Source of the DNA: Flavobacteriales bacterium
GTDB lineage: Bacteria > Bacteroidota > Bacteroidia > Flavobacteriales_F > PHOS-HE28
Assembly: GCA_016712535.1 (NCBI GenBank)
Contig: JADJQW010000002.1
Span: forward strand, 1,488,001-1,552,000
Reading direction: 5' to 3'
DNA length: 64,000 nt
The stretch's first letter is position 1, and every line of letters begins with the position of its first letter. Shown here one piece after another: positions 1 through 8,812 of this stretch. The notes below the pieces were generated by a model that saw nothing but the letters and a program-made list of their open reading frames with translations, did not search any database and had not been told where the DNA came from. Made by a program: the position numbers and the translations under genes.

Positions 1-332
1 GTGCAGTTGGTCCTGATGCCCTTGCTGCTGAAGTGCTTGAGCGCCTTCACGCCATCGCGGATCATGGGCACCTTCACCACGATGTTGGGGTGCAGCGCGG
101 CCAATGCCTCGCCTTCGCGCACGATGCCGGCGTGATCGGTGCTGATCACTTCGGCGCTCACGGGGCCGTCAACGATGCTGCAGATGTCGATGTAGTGCTG
201 GCGCACGCGGTCCTCACCGCTGATGCCTTCCTTGGCCATGAGCGATGGATTGGTCGTCACGCCGTCGAGCACGCCGAGGTCCTGGGCTTCCTTGATCTGC
301 GCGAGGCTCGCGGTGTCGATGAAGAACTTCAT
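1..332 (-). CDS. fsa: Fructose-6-phosphate aldolase / transaldolase family protein, 3' end outside the window
   Basis: Reads leftward from an ATG at 332 and runs off the window after about 110 codons. The N-terminus [20 protein letters not shown] followed by the GVTTNPSL motif is characteristic of the small transaldolase/FSA family (usual length about 215-220 aa). These are cytosolic TIM-barrel enzymes that form a Schiff base in non-oxidative pentose phosphate or sugar metabolism. The catalytic lysine lies further on; VVKVPM at about residue 90 is seen, consistent with the barrel strand carrying it. Whether the enzyme is a true transaldolase or an F6P aldolase cannot be told from this half. 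The long forward-strand reading frame here is an antisense shadow. Confidence 0.9.
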   Translation of the reverse strand, partial: MKFFIDTASLAQIKEAQDLGVLDGVTTNPSLMAKEGISGEDRVRQHYIDICSIVDGPVSAEVISTDHAGIVREGEALAALHPNIVVKVPMIRDGVKALKHFSSKGIRTNC

Positions 333-443
333 GCTTGGATCGCCGCAGCCGTTGGTGCGTTGGCGCGGCCGCGAAGGTATTGTCCCTTCAGTTGCTGAAA
401 GGGCTGCGTGTTGCTGTGGTTGGAGGATGAACGTGCTCGCCGC

Positions 444-1868
444 TCAATGGTCCAGCACCCCGATCTTCACCTGGTAGAGCACAAGCGGGTCGTAGCTATC
501 CTCCAAGCCGTACCAACGGAGGTAGCGGTGCGTCCAGCCCGGGCACCCGGTTGCCAATCGCTCCATGCTCACCACGCTATCCAGATTCCTGCTCTCGGGC
601 GCCAGCACCAGGTGGGTTGATCTCGATTTCGCGGGGACGACCTTCTCGGTGATGGTCTCAGTGCTTCCCGCTGATAGGTAGAAGGGAGGTATCCATTGCC
701 GCCAATCGCCGATCAGGTCGATGCGGACCCGTTCATCGCCGAAGCGCGTGCGGATCTCCTTCGCGAGGGCGACGCGTCCGTTGCCTGCGGGAGTGAGGGC
801 CGCCACGACCAGCGCGAGCAGGTTGATCGCCGCGAAGGGGAAGAGCAGCCGAAGCCAGAGATCGCGCTTCATCGTCACAGGCCAGCGATCCCAGAGGGCA
901 TCCCACGCGGCCACCAAGAGCCAGGGCATCAGGGGCGCAAGCGGGAAGAGGAAGCGCGGCTCTTTGATGGGCATGAAGGAATGCGCCATGAGGAAGGGGA
1001 GGATCAGCCACACCAGAATGTGCTTCGGTTTCAAGAGGACGAGGACAGCGCAGGCGCCAAAGAGCATCAATGCCACGGGCGGCGTTGCGTATTTCACGAT
1101 GAAGAGCACGTGCTGGTACCATGGCAACACGGTGAATCGCCAAGCCTCTTCGCCGGTCATCGCTGCCAGTCCATAGTTCCAGAGGGCAACGGTGAAGGTG
1201 CCGTACGCAACCGCATCCACGCCAATGCCGATGGCGATCGCAGCCGCGCCTCCGCCGACGATCCGAAGCAGGCGTGACCGCGATTCCTTCTTCACGAGAA
1301 GCAGCCAGAGCATAGCAGCCACCGGCAGCAATGCCACCGCAGGCCTGCAGATCACGGCGGCTCCCCACCACGCACCGATGGCCCAAGGGCTCCTCGGTTT
1401 CTCCCCCAGCAGCAAGGACAGCCCACGCGCGAACAGCAGTGCGCTCCACGCTTCTCCGGAGAAGCGGATCAGCAGCACCGGCACGAACCAGAGGAACCAG
1501 CTGAGCGCATCAAGGGCCTGGTGATTCTCGGTTCGCAGCTCCGGCTTCACGGCGCGCACAAGGCCATGCATCACCCAAAGCGCGAGCACGGCGGTGATCA
1601 GCCGCAGCAGCAAGGTGAGCGTGAAAGGATTGGAGATGCCGATCGCCGCGCAGGCCTCGAATACCCCTGCGGCGATGACCGGGAGCAAGTTGCTGCGCCA
1701 GGCGCGTTGGAAGTCAATCGGCATGGCATCGGCCTCCATGTTCCCGCGCAAGTGCTCCGCGACCAGGATCACATGCTGGAACTCGTCCTCAGAGGAATGG
1801 CCCACGCCGAACCACGCGCACGTGATCAGAACCAGTGCAGCGAGTACGAGGTTCCAGCGGTGCGCCAT
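444..1868 (-). CDS. GT22-like membrane mannosyltransferase family protein
   Basis: A 474-residue polytopic membrane protein. The N-terminal segment MAHRWNLVLAALVLITCAWF is the first membrane helix, and the loop after it contains HSSEDEFQH, which resembles the acidic HPDE-type loop motif of GT-C fold mannosyltransferases (Alg9/GPI-mannosyltransferase family GT22). About eight to ten hydrophobic helices follow, then a soluble C-terminal tail. Family members transfer mannose from a polyprenyl-phosphate donor on the outer face of the membrane, but donor and acceptor are not inferable here. It sits alone between fsa and icd, all on the minus strand. Confidence 0.65.
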   Translation of the reverse strand: MAHRWNLVLAALVLITCAWFGVGHSSEDEFQHVILVAEHLRGNMEADAMPIDFQRAWRSNLLPVIAAGVFEACAAIGISNPFTLTLLLRLITAVLALWVMHGLVRAVKPELRTENHQALDALSWFLWFVPVLLIRFSGEAWSALLFARGLSLLLGEKPRSPWAIGAWWGAAVICRPAVALLPVAAMLWLLLVKKESRSRLLRIVGGGAAAIAIGIGVDAVAYGTFTVALWNYGLAAMTGEEAWRFTVLPWYQHVLFIVKYATPPVALMLFGACAVLVLLKPKHILVWLILPFLMAHSFMPIKEPRFLFPLAPLMPWLLVAAWDALWDRWPVTMKRDLWLRLLFPFAAINLLALVVAALTPAGNGRVALAKEIRTRFGDERVRIDLIGDWRQWIPPFYLSAGSTETITEKVVPAKSRSTHLVLAPESRNLDSVVSMERLATGCPGWTHRYLRWYGLEDSYDPLVLYQVKIGVLDH

Positions 1869-1902
1869 GGTACGCGGTGGCCACTAAGATGGCCCCATTG
1901 CC

Positions 1903-3123
1903 TCAAGCCCGCTCGATACCCTCCCGCAGCGCCTCCATGAATTTCTCCGTGGTGAGGTAATGCTCGGCGCTCACCTTCTCTCCATGGATGCAGGCCGCGA
2001 GGTCCTTGGTCATCTTGCCGCTTTCCACGGTCCTGATGCACACGGCTTCGAGCGAATTGGCGAAGTCGATCAGTGCGGTGTTGCCATCGAGCTTGCCGCG
2101 GAAAGCCAGGCCGCGCGTCCACGCGAAGATGCTGGCGATGGGATTGGTGCTGGTGGGCTTGCCCTGCTGGTGCATGCGATAGTGGCGCGTCACCGTGCCG
2201 TGCGCGGCTTCCGCTTCCATCGTCTTGCCGTCGGGGGTGATGAGCACGCTGGTCATCAGGCCCAGTGAACCGAAGCCTTGCGCCACGGTATCGCTCTGAA
2301 CGTCGCCGTCATAGTTCTTGCAGGCCCACACGTAGCCGCCGCTCCACTTCATGGCGCTGGCCACCATGTCGTCGATCAAGCGGTGCTCGTACACGATGCC
2401 GGCTTCCTGGAACGCGGCCTTGAAGTCTTTCTGGTAAACCTCCTCGAAGATGTCCTTGAAGCGGCCGTCGTACTTCTTCAGGATGGTGTTCTTGGTGCTC
2501 AGGTAGAGCGGCCACTTCTTGGCCAGCGCCAGGTTGAAGCAGCTGCGCGCGAAGCCTTCGATGCTCTCATCCGTGTTGTACATGCTCAGGGCCACGCCGT
2601 TGCCCTCGAAGTCGTACACGTTCCACGTCTGCGCTTCGCTGCCATCGTCAGGGGTGAAGGTCATGGTGAGCTTGCCCTTGCCCTTGATCACGGCATCCGT
2701 AGCACGGTACTGATCACCGAAGGCATGGCGGCCGATCACGATGGGCTGCGTCCAGCCGGGAACAAGCCGTGGGATGTTGCTGATCACGATGGGCTCGCGG
2801 AACACGGTGCCGCCCAAGATGTTGCGGATGGTGCCGTTGGGGCTCTTCCACATCTGCTTCAGCCCGAATTCCTTCACGCGCGCTTCATCGGGCGTGATCG
2901 TCGCGCATTTGATCCCCACGCTGTGCTTCAGGATCGCCTTCGCGCTCTCCACCGTAACCTTGTCGTCGGTCCTGTCGCGGCTTTCCATGCCCAAGTCGTA
3001 GTACTCGATGGGCACTTCCACGTACGGGAGGATCAGTTGCTCCTTGATCCACTTCCAGATGATGCGGGTCATTTCATCGCCATCGAGCTCGACTACAGGG
3101 TTGGCCACTTTGATCTTCGGCAT
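1903..3123 (-). CDS. icd: NADP-dependent isocitrate dehydrogenase, eukaryotic type
   Basis: The 406-residue protein begins [20 protein letters not shown], the hallmark N-terminus of the subfamily II (eukaryote-like, homodimeric) NADP-IDH. Other family signatures are GTVFREPI (substrate binding), [13 protein letters not shown], the Mg-binding segment around [24 protein letters not shown], and [10 protein letters not shown] (NADP binding). Length matches the family (about 405-415 aa). It converts isocitrate to 2-oxoglutarate plus CO2 and NADPH in the TCA cycle. A TAAATTCG box on the minus strand at about 3220-3227 may be its -7 promoter element, but this is weak. Confidence 0.96.
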   Translation of the reverse strand: MPKIKVANPVVELDGDEMTRIIWKWIKEQLILPYVEVPIEYYDLGMESRDRTDDKVTVESAKAILKHSVGIKCATITPDEARVKEFGLKQMWKSPNGTIRNILGGTVFREPIVISNIPRLVPGWTQPIVIGRHAFGDQYRATDAVIKGKGKLTMTFTPDDGSEAQTWNVYDFEGNGVALSMYNTDESIEGFARSCFNLALAKKWPLYLSTKNTILKKYDGRFKDIFEEVYQKDFKAAFQEAGIVYEHRLIDDMVASAMKWSGGYVWACKNYDGDVQSDTVAQGFGSLGLMTSVLITPDGKTMEAEAAHGTVTRHYRMHQQGKPTSTNPIASIFAWTRGLAFRGKLDGNTALIDFANSLEAVCIRTVESGKMTKDLAACIHGEKVSAEHYLTTEKFMEALREGIERA

Positions 3124-3323
3124 GGGTTCAGCGGACGGTTGAGGGTTGGAGGTTGTCCCGGGTCAAGCCCTGGATGGCAAGGCAGGTTGAGGGTTGGCTT
3201 CGCGATTCGGATGCGGCGGCGAATTTACCCGCGGAGGTTGAAGAACCTGAATCCCTTGCCGTGCGCGCGCTTCAGCTCTTGAGCGTTGGATGATCGATCC
3301 TCGACCGCTCAAGGCCCCAGCGA

Positions 3324-5075
3324 TCAAACCTCGCTCATTCCCTTCCGCAGGTCCTCCACAGTCTTCTCGGGCAGCTTTTTGAGGTCGAGCACCATGAGGC
3401 CATCGAGGGCATCGTTGAATTTGGGATCGCGGTTGAAGCCGATGATGCGCGCGTTGAGCAGCAGGTACTTCTTGAGCAGCACGGGCATCGCGGTCTCATG
3501 CGGGTCGATCTCCGCGATCAAGCGGTCCATCTTCTTCAGGTCCGCCTTGCTGGCTTCCACCAGGGCCTCGCTATCGGCCTTGTCGAGCTTGATGCGGAAG
3601 CGGTGGCGCGGATGCACATGCTTCGCCAGTTCGTGGTCGTAGTGGTTGAGCCTCACGAATTCCATGATGAGCGTGCGGGAGAACCGGCTATAGGTTCCGC
3701 TGATGCTCACCGGGCCGATGAGGTAGTGCTGGTCGGGGTTGGCGATCAGGTGAAGCAGCAGGCCTCGCCAGAGCATGAAGAGCGGGAGCCGCTGGCGCTG
3801 GTATTCGGGCGAGATGAAGGAGCGGCCGAGCTCGAAGCTGCGCCTGAGCACGCGCTCCATGGGCCGGTCCATGCGGAAGAGGGTGCTGGTGTAGAATCCT
3901 CGCTTGCCGTAGCGCGCCATGATCTTGCGGCCGTCGCCGATGCGGTATGCGCCCACGAGCTGCTGCTTCTCGCGGTCCCACAGGAAGAGGTGCTCGTAGT
4001 AGAGGTCGAATTCATCGAGGTCGATGGCCTTGTTGGTGCCTTCGCCCGCGGCCCTGAACGTGAGCTCGCGCAAGCGGCCGATCTCGCGAAGGATCCCCGG
4101 TATGCGGTGGCTCGACGCCAGATAGAGGTCGAACTCGGCTTGCTGGTTGATCCGGAGGTCCTCGATGCCTGCGACCTCCTTCGTCAAGGCCTCTGTGCCG
4201 ATATGCTCCACGAGGTCCTTCGGCTTGCTCGGGAATCGCAATGGGGCGAAGAGCTCGCGCTTCACCTGCATGCCGCTGCCCAGGGCGTAGGTCTTCGCGC
4301 GCAGGTAGCGGGCCAGGTTCTCAGCGTTGCCGAAGGCCGCCACATCCTTCGCGCTGATGGGCTTGCCGATGCGCATGCGCACGGTGCGCCCGCGCATGCG
4401 CAGCATCTCGTTGGGCAGCACCAGGGTGCGAAGATTGGGGTGGATCATGCCCAGCATCTGGAACACCAGGCTGTTGGCACCATCGAACCAGACCGGCACG
4501 ACGGGCACTTCGGCGCGTTGCAGGATCTTGATCACCGGGGTCTTCCAGCGGGGATCGGCCACGGACCGGACGTCCGTCCGCCAGCTGCTCACCTCGCCGG
4601 CCGGGAACACGCCCAAGGCATGTCCTTCAGTGACGTGCGCCAAGGCCTGCCTCATGCCTTGGAAGCTGCTCTGCGAGCTGATCCCCTCAAGGGGGTTCAC
4701 GCCGATGAAACGATCACTGAGCGGTGCGAGCTGCCGTAGCAGGAAATTCGCCATCACCTTCAGGTCGGGCCGCCTTTCGCCTAGGATCTTCACCAAGGCA
4801 AGGCCATCGATCGCGCCATACGGATGATTGGCCACGAAGACCACGCCGCCTTCCAGGGGCACGTGGTCAAGGTCTTCGGAGGGCACCTCGACCTCCAGGT
4901 CAAGCTCTTTGAAAACCGCGTCCGTGAACTCCAGGTCGCTGAGATGCGCCGTGTTCGAATAGATCTTCTCCAAGCGCTTCAGGCCGCTCACCTCGGTGAG
5001 CAAGGCGATGCGCGGATCGCCTTCGCGCATGTGGCTGGCCTTGGCCAACTCCGCGGGTTCCACGATTCGCTTCAT
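3324..5075 (-). CDS. Fused O-acyltransferase (PlsC-like) and GNAT/hemolysin-type N-acyltransferase, amino-acid lipid synthesis candidate
   Basis: 583 residues with two domains. Residues about 60-290 form a lysophospholipid acyltransferase-like domain with NHPYGAIDG (H84/D90 catalytic pair), the FIGVN substrate block and FPAGEVSS (the EGT/FPEG-like block). Residues about 300-480 form a GNAT5 'hemolysin' domain (LRELTFRAAGEG, then GFYTSTLF and GRSFI). This order resembles the bifunctional OlsF-type proteins and fused forms of Bacteroidota GlsA/GlsB that make ornithine or glycine lipids; that role is an inference from architecture. Stands alone on the minus strand, convergent with nothing obvious. 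Membrane-associated action is expected. Confidence 0.8.
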   Translation of the reverse strand: MKRIVEPAELAKASHMREGDPRIALLTEVSGLKRLEKIYSNTAHLSDLEFTDAVFKELDLEVEVPSEDLDHVPLEGGVVFVANHPYGAIDGLALVKILGERRPDLKVMANFLLRQLAPLSDRFIGVNPLEGISSQSSFQGMRQALAHVTEGHALGVFPAGEVSSWRTDVRSVADPRWKTPVIKILQRAEVPVVPVWFDGANSLVFQMLGMIHPNLRTLVLPNEMLRMRGRTVRMRIGKPISAKDVAAFGNAENLARYLRAKTYALGSGMQVKRELFAPLRFPSKPKDLVEHIGTEALTKEVAGIEDLRINQQAEFDLYLASSHRIPGILREIGRLRELTFRAAGEGTNKAIDLDEFDLYYEHLFLWDREKQQLVGAYRIGDGRKIMARYGKRGFYTSTLFRMDRPMERVLRRSFELGRSFISPEYQRQRLPLFMLWRGLLLHLIANPDQHYLIGPVSISGTYSRFSRTLIMEFVRLNHYDHELAKHVHPRHRFRIKLDKADSEALVEASKADLKKMDRLIAEIDPHETAMPVLLKKYLLLNARIIGFNRDPKFNDALDGLMVLDLKKLPEKTVEDLRKGMSEV

Positions 5076-5299
5076 CGCGAGCGAATGTACCGACCGACCT
5101 AACCCGGGCAGTCCGTGTTGATAAGATGCGTGTTACCCAGGCCACGCAGGTGCATTGACGGATTGACCTGAACCCATTGGGGGAGGACCATTAACGAACC
5201 TTAACCGAGATTCATGTGGGCCTCTCTTCGATTCATCGGTGCAATGATCCAACCCATCGATAACGCCATTGCGTTGTCAGAAGTTGGCAGACTTGATCC

Positions 5300-5329
5300 T
5301 TGGAGGGCTGGAATGCCCGGATAGTTTTG
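5300..5329 (+). promoter_or_regulatory. Bacteroidota-type promoter of the M23 peptidase gene
   Basis: TTG at 5300-5302, a 19-base spacer, then TAGTTTTG at 5322-5329. This matches the known Bacteroidetes SigA consensus (TTTG, about 19 bp, TAnnTTTG). The box ends only 10 bases before the ATG at 5340, implying a very short leader or leaderless message. Confidence 0.6.
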
Positions 5330-5339
5330 CGGCCATCAC

Positions 5340-6263
5340 ATGCGGAAGTTTCGCACAGTCCTCGCTCCAGCCGCCCTGTTCCTGGGCTTGGCTGTACGCG
5401 CTCAGGTGCTGGACACGGCGAGCTTCGGTGGGCCTGATGGGGTCGACATCTTCGAGGAGCTCACGCCCGACGAGAACCCGGAGCACGCCCGGTTGGAGAT
5501 TTCACGCGCAGCCAAGGCCCTCGGCATCCTGTGCGATGTGGGTGATTCGCTGGCGATGATCCCCGGATACGACCTCTACTGCCATTGGAACACGGAGACG
5601 ATCTTCGATCGGGAGCATGCGCGCGCCGTGCATGACACGCTCTGCCTCGACTTGAGCGTTACCGGTGACGATTTCATGATGCCCTGCCCCGGTCACCTCA
5701 CATCGCCTTTCGGCCCACGGCGCGGCCGCATGCACTATGGCTTGGACCTGAAGCTGGAGACCGGTGATCCGGTGATCAGCGCGTTCCCGGGCGTTGTTCG
5801 GATCTCGAAGTACAACAAGTCCTATGGCCATGTGGTCGTAGTGCGCCACCACAATGGACTTGAGACCCTCTACGCTCACTTGAGCAAGCGCCTGGTCGAG
5901 CCGGGGCATATCGTAGAGGCCGGAGACACCTTGGGGAAAGGAGGCAACACCGGCCGCAGCTATGGCAGCCATCTGCATTTCGAAGTGCGCTTCCTGGATC
6001 AACCCATCGACCCCTCGCTGATCGTTGACGTTGAGAATGGGACCTTGAAGGCCAAGACCTTCGATATCCACAAGGGCACCTTCGCGACCATGGCAGCTGC
6101 CAAGGCCCAGTTGGGCGCGCGCAAGTACCATGTGGTGCGCAGCGGCGACACGCTCTCGGCGATTGCAAGGCGGTACAGGACCAGTGTGTCCGCGCTCTGC
6201 CGCATCAACGGCATCAGCCAGCGGTCGGTGCTCCGGCTGGGGCAGCGCGTCCGTTACAACTGA
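5340..6263 (+). CDS. Secreted M23 (LytM) metallopeptidase with C-terminal LysM
   Basis: 307 residues: signal peptide (about residues 1-22, ending AVRAQ), a charged linker, an M23 endopeptidase domain (LTSPFGPRRG, HYGLDLK with the Zn-binding H and D, and HLHFEVR with the HxH motif), then one LysM repeat (YHVVRSGDTLSAIARRY) at the C-terminus. It should bind peptidoglycan through LysM and cut peptide crosslinks in the periplasm. All catalytic residues are present. It has its own promoter box and overlaps the convergent downstream gene by 10 bases. Start chosen because it directly begins a good signal peptide. Confidence 0.92.
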   Translation: MRKFRTVLAPAALFLGLAVRAQVLDTASFGGPDGVDIFEELTPDENPEHARLEISRAAKALGILCDVGDSLAMIPGYDLYCHWNTETIFDREHARAVHDTLCLDLSVTGDDFMMPCPGHLTSPFGPRRGRMHYGLDLKLETGDPVISAFPGVVRISKYNKSYGHVVVVRHHNGLETLYAHLSKRLVEPGHIVEAGDTLGKGGNTGRSYGSHLHFEVRFLDQPIDPSLIVDVENGTLKAKTFDIHKGTFATMAAAKAQLGARKYHVVRSGDTLSAIARRYRTSVSALCRINGISQRSVLRLGQRVRYN

Positions 6264-6859
6264 CCCTGCTCCGATGCAGCCCGCTCTTGCCGGCGCTTGA
6301 GGCGCGAGAGCTGCTCGATCATCTCCTGGTTGCGATCAGGCGAGAGCAGGTACTCGGATCCATTCGTCGCTCGCAGCAGGATCAGGTCGTGGCGCGAGCT
6401 CTCCATGCGGTCCACGAATAATCGGCCCAACCCGAACGTGTAGGAGCGCAGGCCAACGTCGATGGTGCAGAACCGCATGAATTCGGCCATGCTCTCCCGT
6501 GGGCTCGTGCCTTGCTCCTTCAGTCGCTTCTGCACCTTCCGCCGGACGTACTCACGGCACGCGATGCGCTCCATCATGCTCGCATCCAGGATCTCGCCAG
6601 CAGAGAGCTTCTCACGCTCCTTTCCCCTGATCAGCTCCAGGGAACTATCCGTGATCCGGTACTGCGCGGGCCGCTGCCTGTCGCGCACGATGGCCAACAG
6701 CGCAGCCACGACCAGGATACCTGCGCTTCCGATGATGAGCTTGATGTGGCCGAACGTGAATCCGATGGCTGCCACGGCTGATAGCAGGAATGGCGCCGAT
6801 ATGGCCACCACCCGCACATTCTGCCATTGCCTTCGGGTCTTGAAGAGTTTCTCGCTCAT
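6254..6859 (-). CDS. Membrane-anchored protein of unknown function with PH-like C-terminal part
   Basis: 201 residues. Residues about 15-58 form two close transmembrane helices (ISAPFLLSAVAAIGF and IIGSAGILVVAALLAIV). The rest is soluble and charged, with YRITDSSLELIRGKE, a beta pattern reminiscent of bacterial PH-like domains that follow a two-helix hairpin. No catalytic motif is seen. The 3' end overlaps the M23 gene by 10 bases in convergent arrangement. The start lies 59 bases from the 3' end of the tRNA-Leu gene, which is transcribed the same way. Confidence 0.75.
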   Translation of the reverse strand: MSEKLFKTRRQWQNVRVVAISAPFLLSAVAAIGFTFGHIKLIIGSAGILVVAALLAIVRDRQRPAQYRITDSSLELIRGKEREKLSAGEILDASMMERIACREYVRRKVQKRLKEQGTSPRESMAEFMRFCTIDVGLRSYTFGLGRLFVDRMESSRHDLILLRATNGSEYLLSPDRNQEMIEQLSRLKRRQERAASEQGQL

Positions 6860-6917
6860 GGCTCATCGGCGAACTGCGCCCATCAACACGAAGAGCGGCC
6901 CTCACAGCCGCTCTCTG

Positions 6918-7002
6918 GTACCGGAGAAGGGACTCGAACCCTTACAACCTTACGGTCACACGCCCCTGAAACGTGCGCGTCTACCAATTCCGCCACTCCG
7001 GT
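6918..7002 (-). tRNA. tRNA-Leu (anticodon CAG), CCA encoded
   Basis: On the minus strand the acceptor stem ACCGGAG pairs with CTCCGGT; discriminator A is followed by an encoded CCA. The D arm (GGCGGAATTGGTAGACGC) is the classic leucine type. The anticodon stem CACGT/GCGTG encloses loop TTCAGGG, so the anticodon is CAG. A long variable arm (GACCGTAAGGTT region) and a T arm with GGTTCGAGTCC complete a class II tRNA. CUG is a common leucine codon in this GC-rich genome. Confidence 0.96.
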
Positions 7003-7237
7003 GAGTGCCCTTACGCACAGGGGGCGCAAATATAGTCGTGCGTTCCAGCCGAGCTAATGGCCGGACCCGCCCATGGTCGTCCGGTTCCAAGCGCTGGGCC
7101 CGGAAGCACGAAGCCCCCATCCACCGGAGGCGGACAGGGGCGACGTGACTCTTCAGACTGACCTTTGAACTACTTGGACAGGCAGGTTCAACGTGGGTGC
7201 CTGCTCACGGGTTTCAAGCGATTGCATCGATCCGTGC

Positions 7238-7615
7238 TCAATCCCGGGCCGCAATGCCGCTGATCTCCACGTTCACGCCGCGTGGCAGGCCCTTCACAGC
7301 AACCGCTTCACGCGCCGGGGGCGCATCGGTGAAGCAGCTGCCGTACACCTCATTCACCGCTGCATAGTGGGCCATGTCACTGAGGAAAATCGTGACCTTC
7401 ACCAGATTGCCGTACCCCAAGCCAGCCGCGCGCAGCAGATGGCCGATGTTCTCCATCACCTGTCGGGTCTCCGTGGCGATGTCTTCCATGTGCAAGCGGC
7501 CCTCTTGATCGAGGGCGATCTGGCCGCTGATGAAGAGAAGGCCACCGGCTTCAATCGCTGGTGTGTATGGTGCTAATGGCTTCGCGGCGTTCGGCGGGTG
7601 GATGGCTTTCTTCAT
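7238..7615 (-). CDS. ridA: RidA family enamine/imine deaminase
   Basis: 125 residues from the ATG at 7615 (an in-frame upstream start at 7675 would add 20 unrelated residues). Family signatures: the N-terminal A-P-Y-x-P-A-I segment, LLFISGQIALD, and the C-terminal PREAVAVKGLPRGVNVEISGIA, in which the conserved arginine binds the substrate carboxylate. RidA trimers hydrolyse reactive 2-aminoacrylate and related enamines made by PLP enzymes. It is divergent from surE, with a 101-base spacer. Confidence 0.95.
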   Translation of the reverse strand: MKKAIHPPNAAKPLAPYTPAIEAGGLLFISGQIALDQEGRLHMEDIATETRQVMENIGHLLRAAGLGYGNLVKVTIFLSDMAHYAAVNEVYGSCFTDAPPAREAVAVKGLPRGVNVEISGIAARD

Positions 7616-7702
7616 GAGTCGTTGAGCAAGGGTCCTGCGGCCGGTAAATGTCTCAGTGACGGAGTGAGTCTGCAACTTCGCCCACGCGCCCTCCGGGTCG
7701 GA

Positions 7703-7710
7703 TAGCTTTG
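7703..7710 (+). promoter_or_regulatory. TAnnTTTG -7 box in front of surE
   Basis: TAGCTTTG is a perfect match to the Bacteroidetes -7 consensus TAnnTTTG, only six bases before the surE ATG at 7717. No clear TTG -33 box is visible at the usual spacing. Confidence 0.5.
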
Positions 7711-7716
7711 CGGCCC

Positions 7717-8496
7717 ATGCCTGAACGCCCGCTCATCCTGGTCACCAACGACGATGGAATCTTCGCGCCAGGCATCCGTGCGCTTACCGAGGAAATGCTG
7801 GCCTTCGGCCGTGTGCTGGTGGTTGCGCCCGATAAGCCCCAGAGCGCCATGGGCCACGCCATCACCATCCACAGCTTCCTGCGCCTGCAGCAAGTTGAGC
7901 AGGTCGCAGGCGCCGAGGCCTGGAGCTGCTCCGGTACGCCGGTGGATTGCGTGAAGCTCGCGATCTACAAGCTGCTTGGCGGCCGCAAGCCCGACCTGCT
8001 CGTTAGCGGGATCAACCACGGCGCCAACATCAGCATCAACGTCCTCTATAGCGGCACCATGAGCGCTGCGGTCGAGGGCGCCATGGAAGGCATCCCCAGT
8101 ATCGGCTTCAGCCTCATGGACCACAGCATCGAAGCCGACTTCGGGCATGTGAGGCCCGTAGTGCGGAACGTGGTGGCCAATGCGCTGCAGCATGGCATGG
8201 CGCAAGGCATCTGCCTCAACGTGAATGTGCCCAAAGGGTCCGGCGCCCCGCTGAAGGGCATGCGCGTGTGCCGCCAGGCCAAGGCCAATTGGGAGGATGA
8301 GTTCGAGACGCGGCACGACCCTGGCGGCAAGGAGTACTATTGGCTGCGCGGTGAATTCCGTGGACAGGACCACGGAGAGGATACCGATGTGTGGGCGGTG
8401 GAGAATGGATACGTGAGCGTTGTGCCGACGCAGTACGACATGACCGCCCACCATGCCATCGCGGAACTGAACACCTGGCGGAATGAAGTGGGATAG
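7717..8496 (+). CDS. surE: 5'/3'-nucleotidase SurE
   Basis: 259 residues from the ATG at 7717 (a TTG at 7708 in frame lies inside the promoter box and is not favoured). The N-terminus ILVTNDDGIFAPG carries the DD metal-binding pair; VVAPDKPQSAMGHAIT, SCSGTPVDCVKL and SGINHGANI are all standard SurE motifs. The enzyme dephosphorylates nucleoside monophosphates. The stop overlaps the start of the next gene by 14 bases, so surE, the small membrane protein and lpxB form an operon. Confidence 0.97.
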   Translation: MPERPLILVTNDDGIFAPGIRALTEEMLAFGRVLVVAPDKPQSAMGHAITIHSFLRLQQVEQVAGAEAWSCSGTPVDCVKLAIYKLLGGRKPDLLVSGINHGANISINVLYSGTMSAAVEGAMEGIPSIGFSLMDHSIEADFGHVRPVVRNVVANALQHGMAQGICLNVNVPKGSGAPLKGMRVCRQAKANWEDEFETRHDPGGKEYYWLRGEFRGQDHGEDTDVWAVENGYVSVVPTQYDMTAHHAIAELNTWRNEVG

Positions 8497-8812
8497 CCGG
8501 CTCACGGGCTTCCTCCTGGGCATGGTGGCGCCCTTGCTCGGCTTTGCGGCTTATGGGGGCATCTACGTCACCGCCATCAGGCCGCACCACGATTTCCAAT
8601 GGTTCGTGAACGACCTGTTCCTCGGCACTGCGGCCTACCAGCCGCGGATCGTGAGCCTCAGCCTCATCGCCGATGCGGCGCTCTTCTTCCTTTTCGATCG
8701 CAAGGCCATGCACCAGGCCATGCGCGGCGTGATCGTGGCGATGCTCGTTTACGGCGCGTACATCGTGTCGGTATTCATCTTCAACGAACTCTCCGATCGC
8801 GGCTGGCTGTGA
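8483..8812 (+). CDS. Small three-helix membrane protein between surE and lpxB
   Basis: 109 residues with three hydrophobic segments (LTGFLLGMVAPLLGFAAYGG; VSLSLIADAALFFLF; GVIVAMLVYGAYIVSVFIF). It overlaps surE by 14 bases and shares a TGATG stop/start junction with lpxB, so it is translationally coupled to both. No function is known to me; conserved position next to lpxB would suggest an envelope role, but that is inference. Confidence 0.85.
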   Translation: MKWDSRLTGFLLGMVAPLLGFAAYGGIYVTAIRPHHDFQWFVNDLFLGTAAYQPRIVSLSLIADAALFFLFDRKAMHQAMRGVIVAMLVYGAYIVSVFIFNELSDRGWL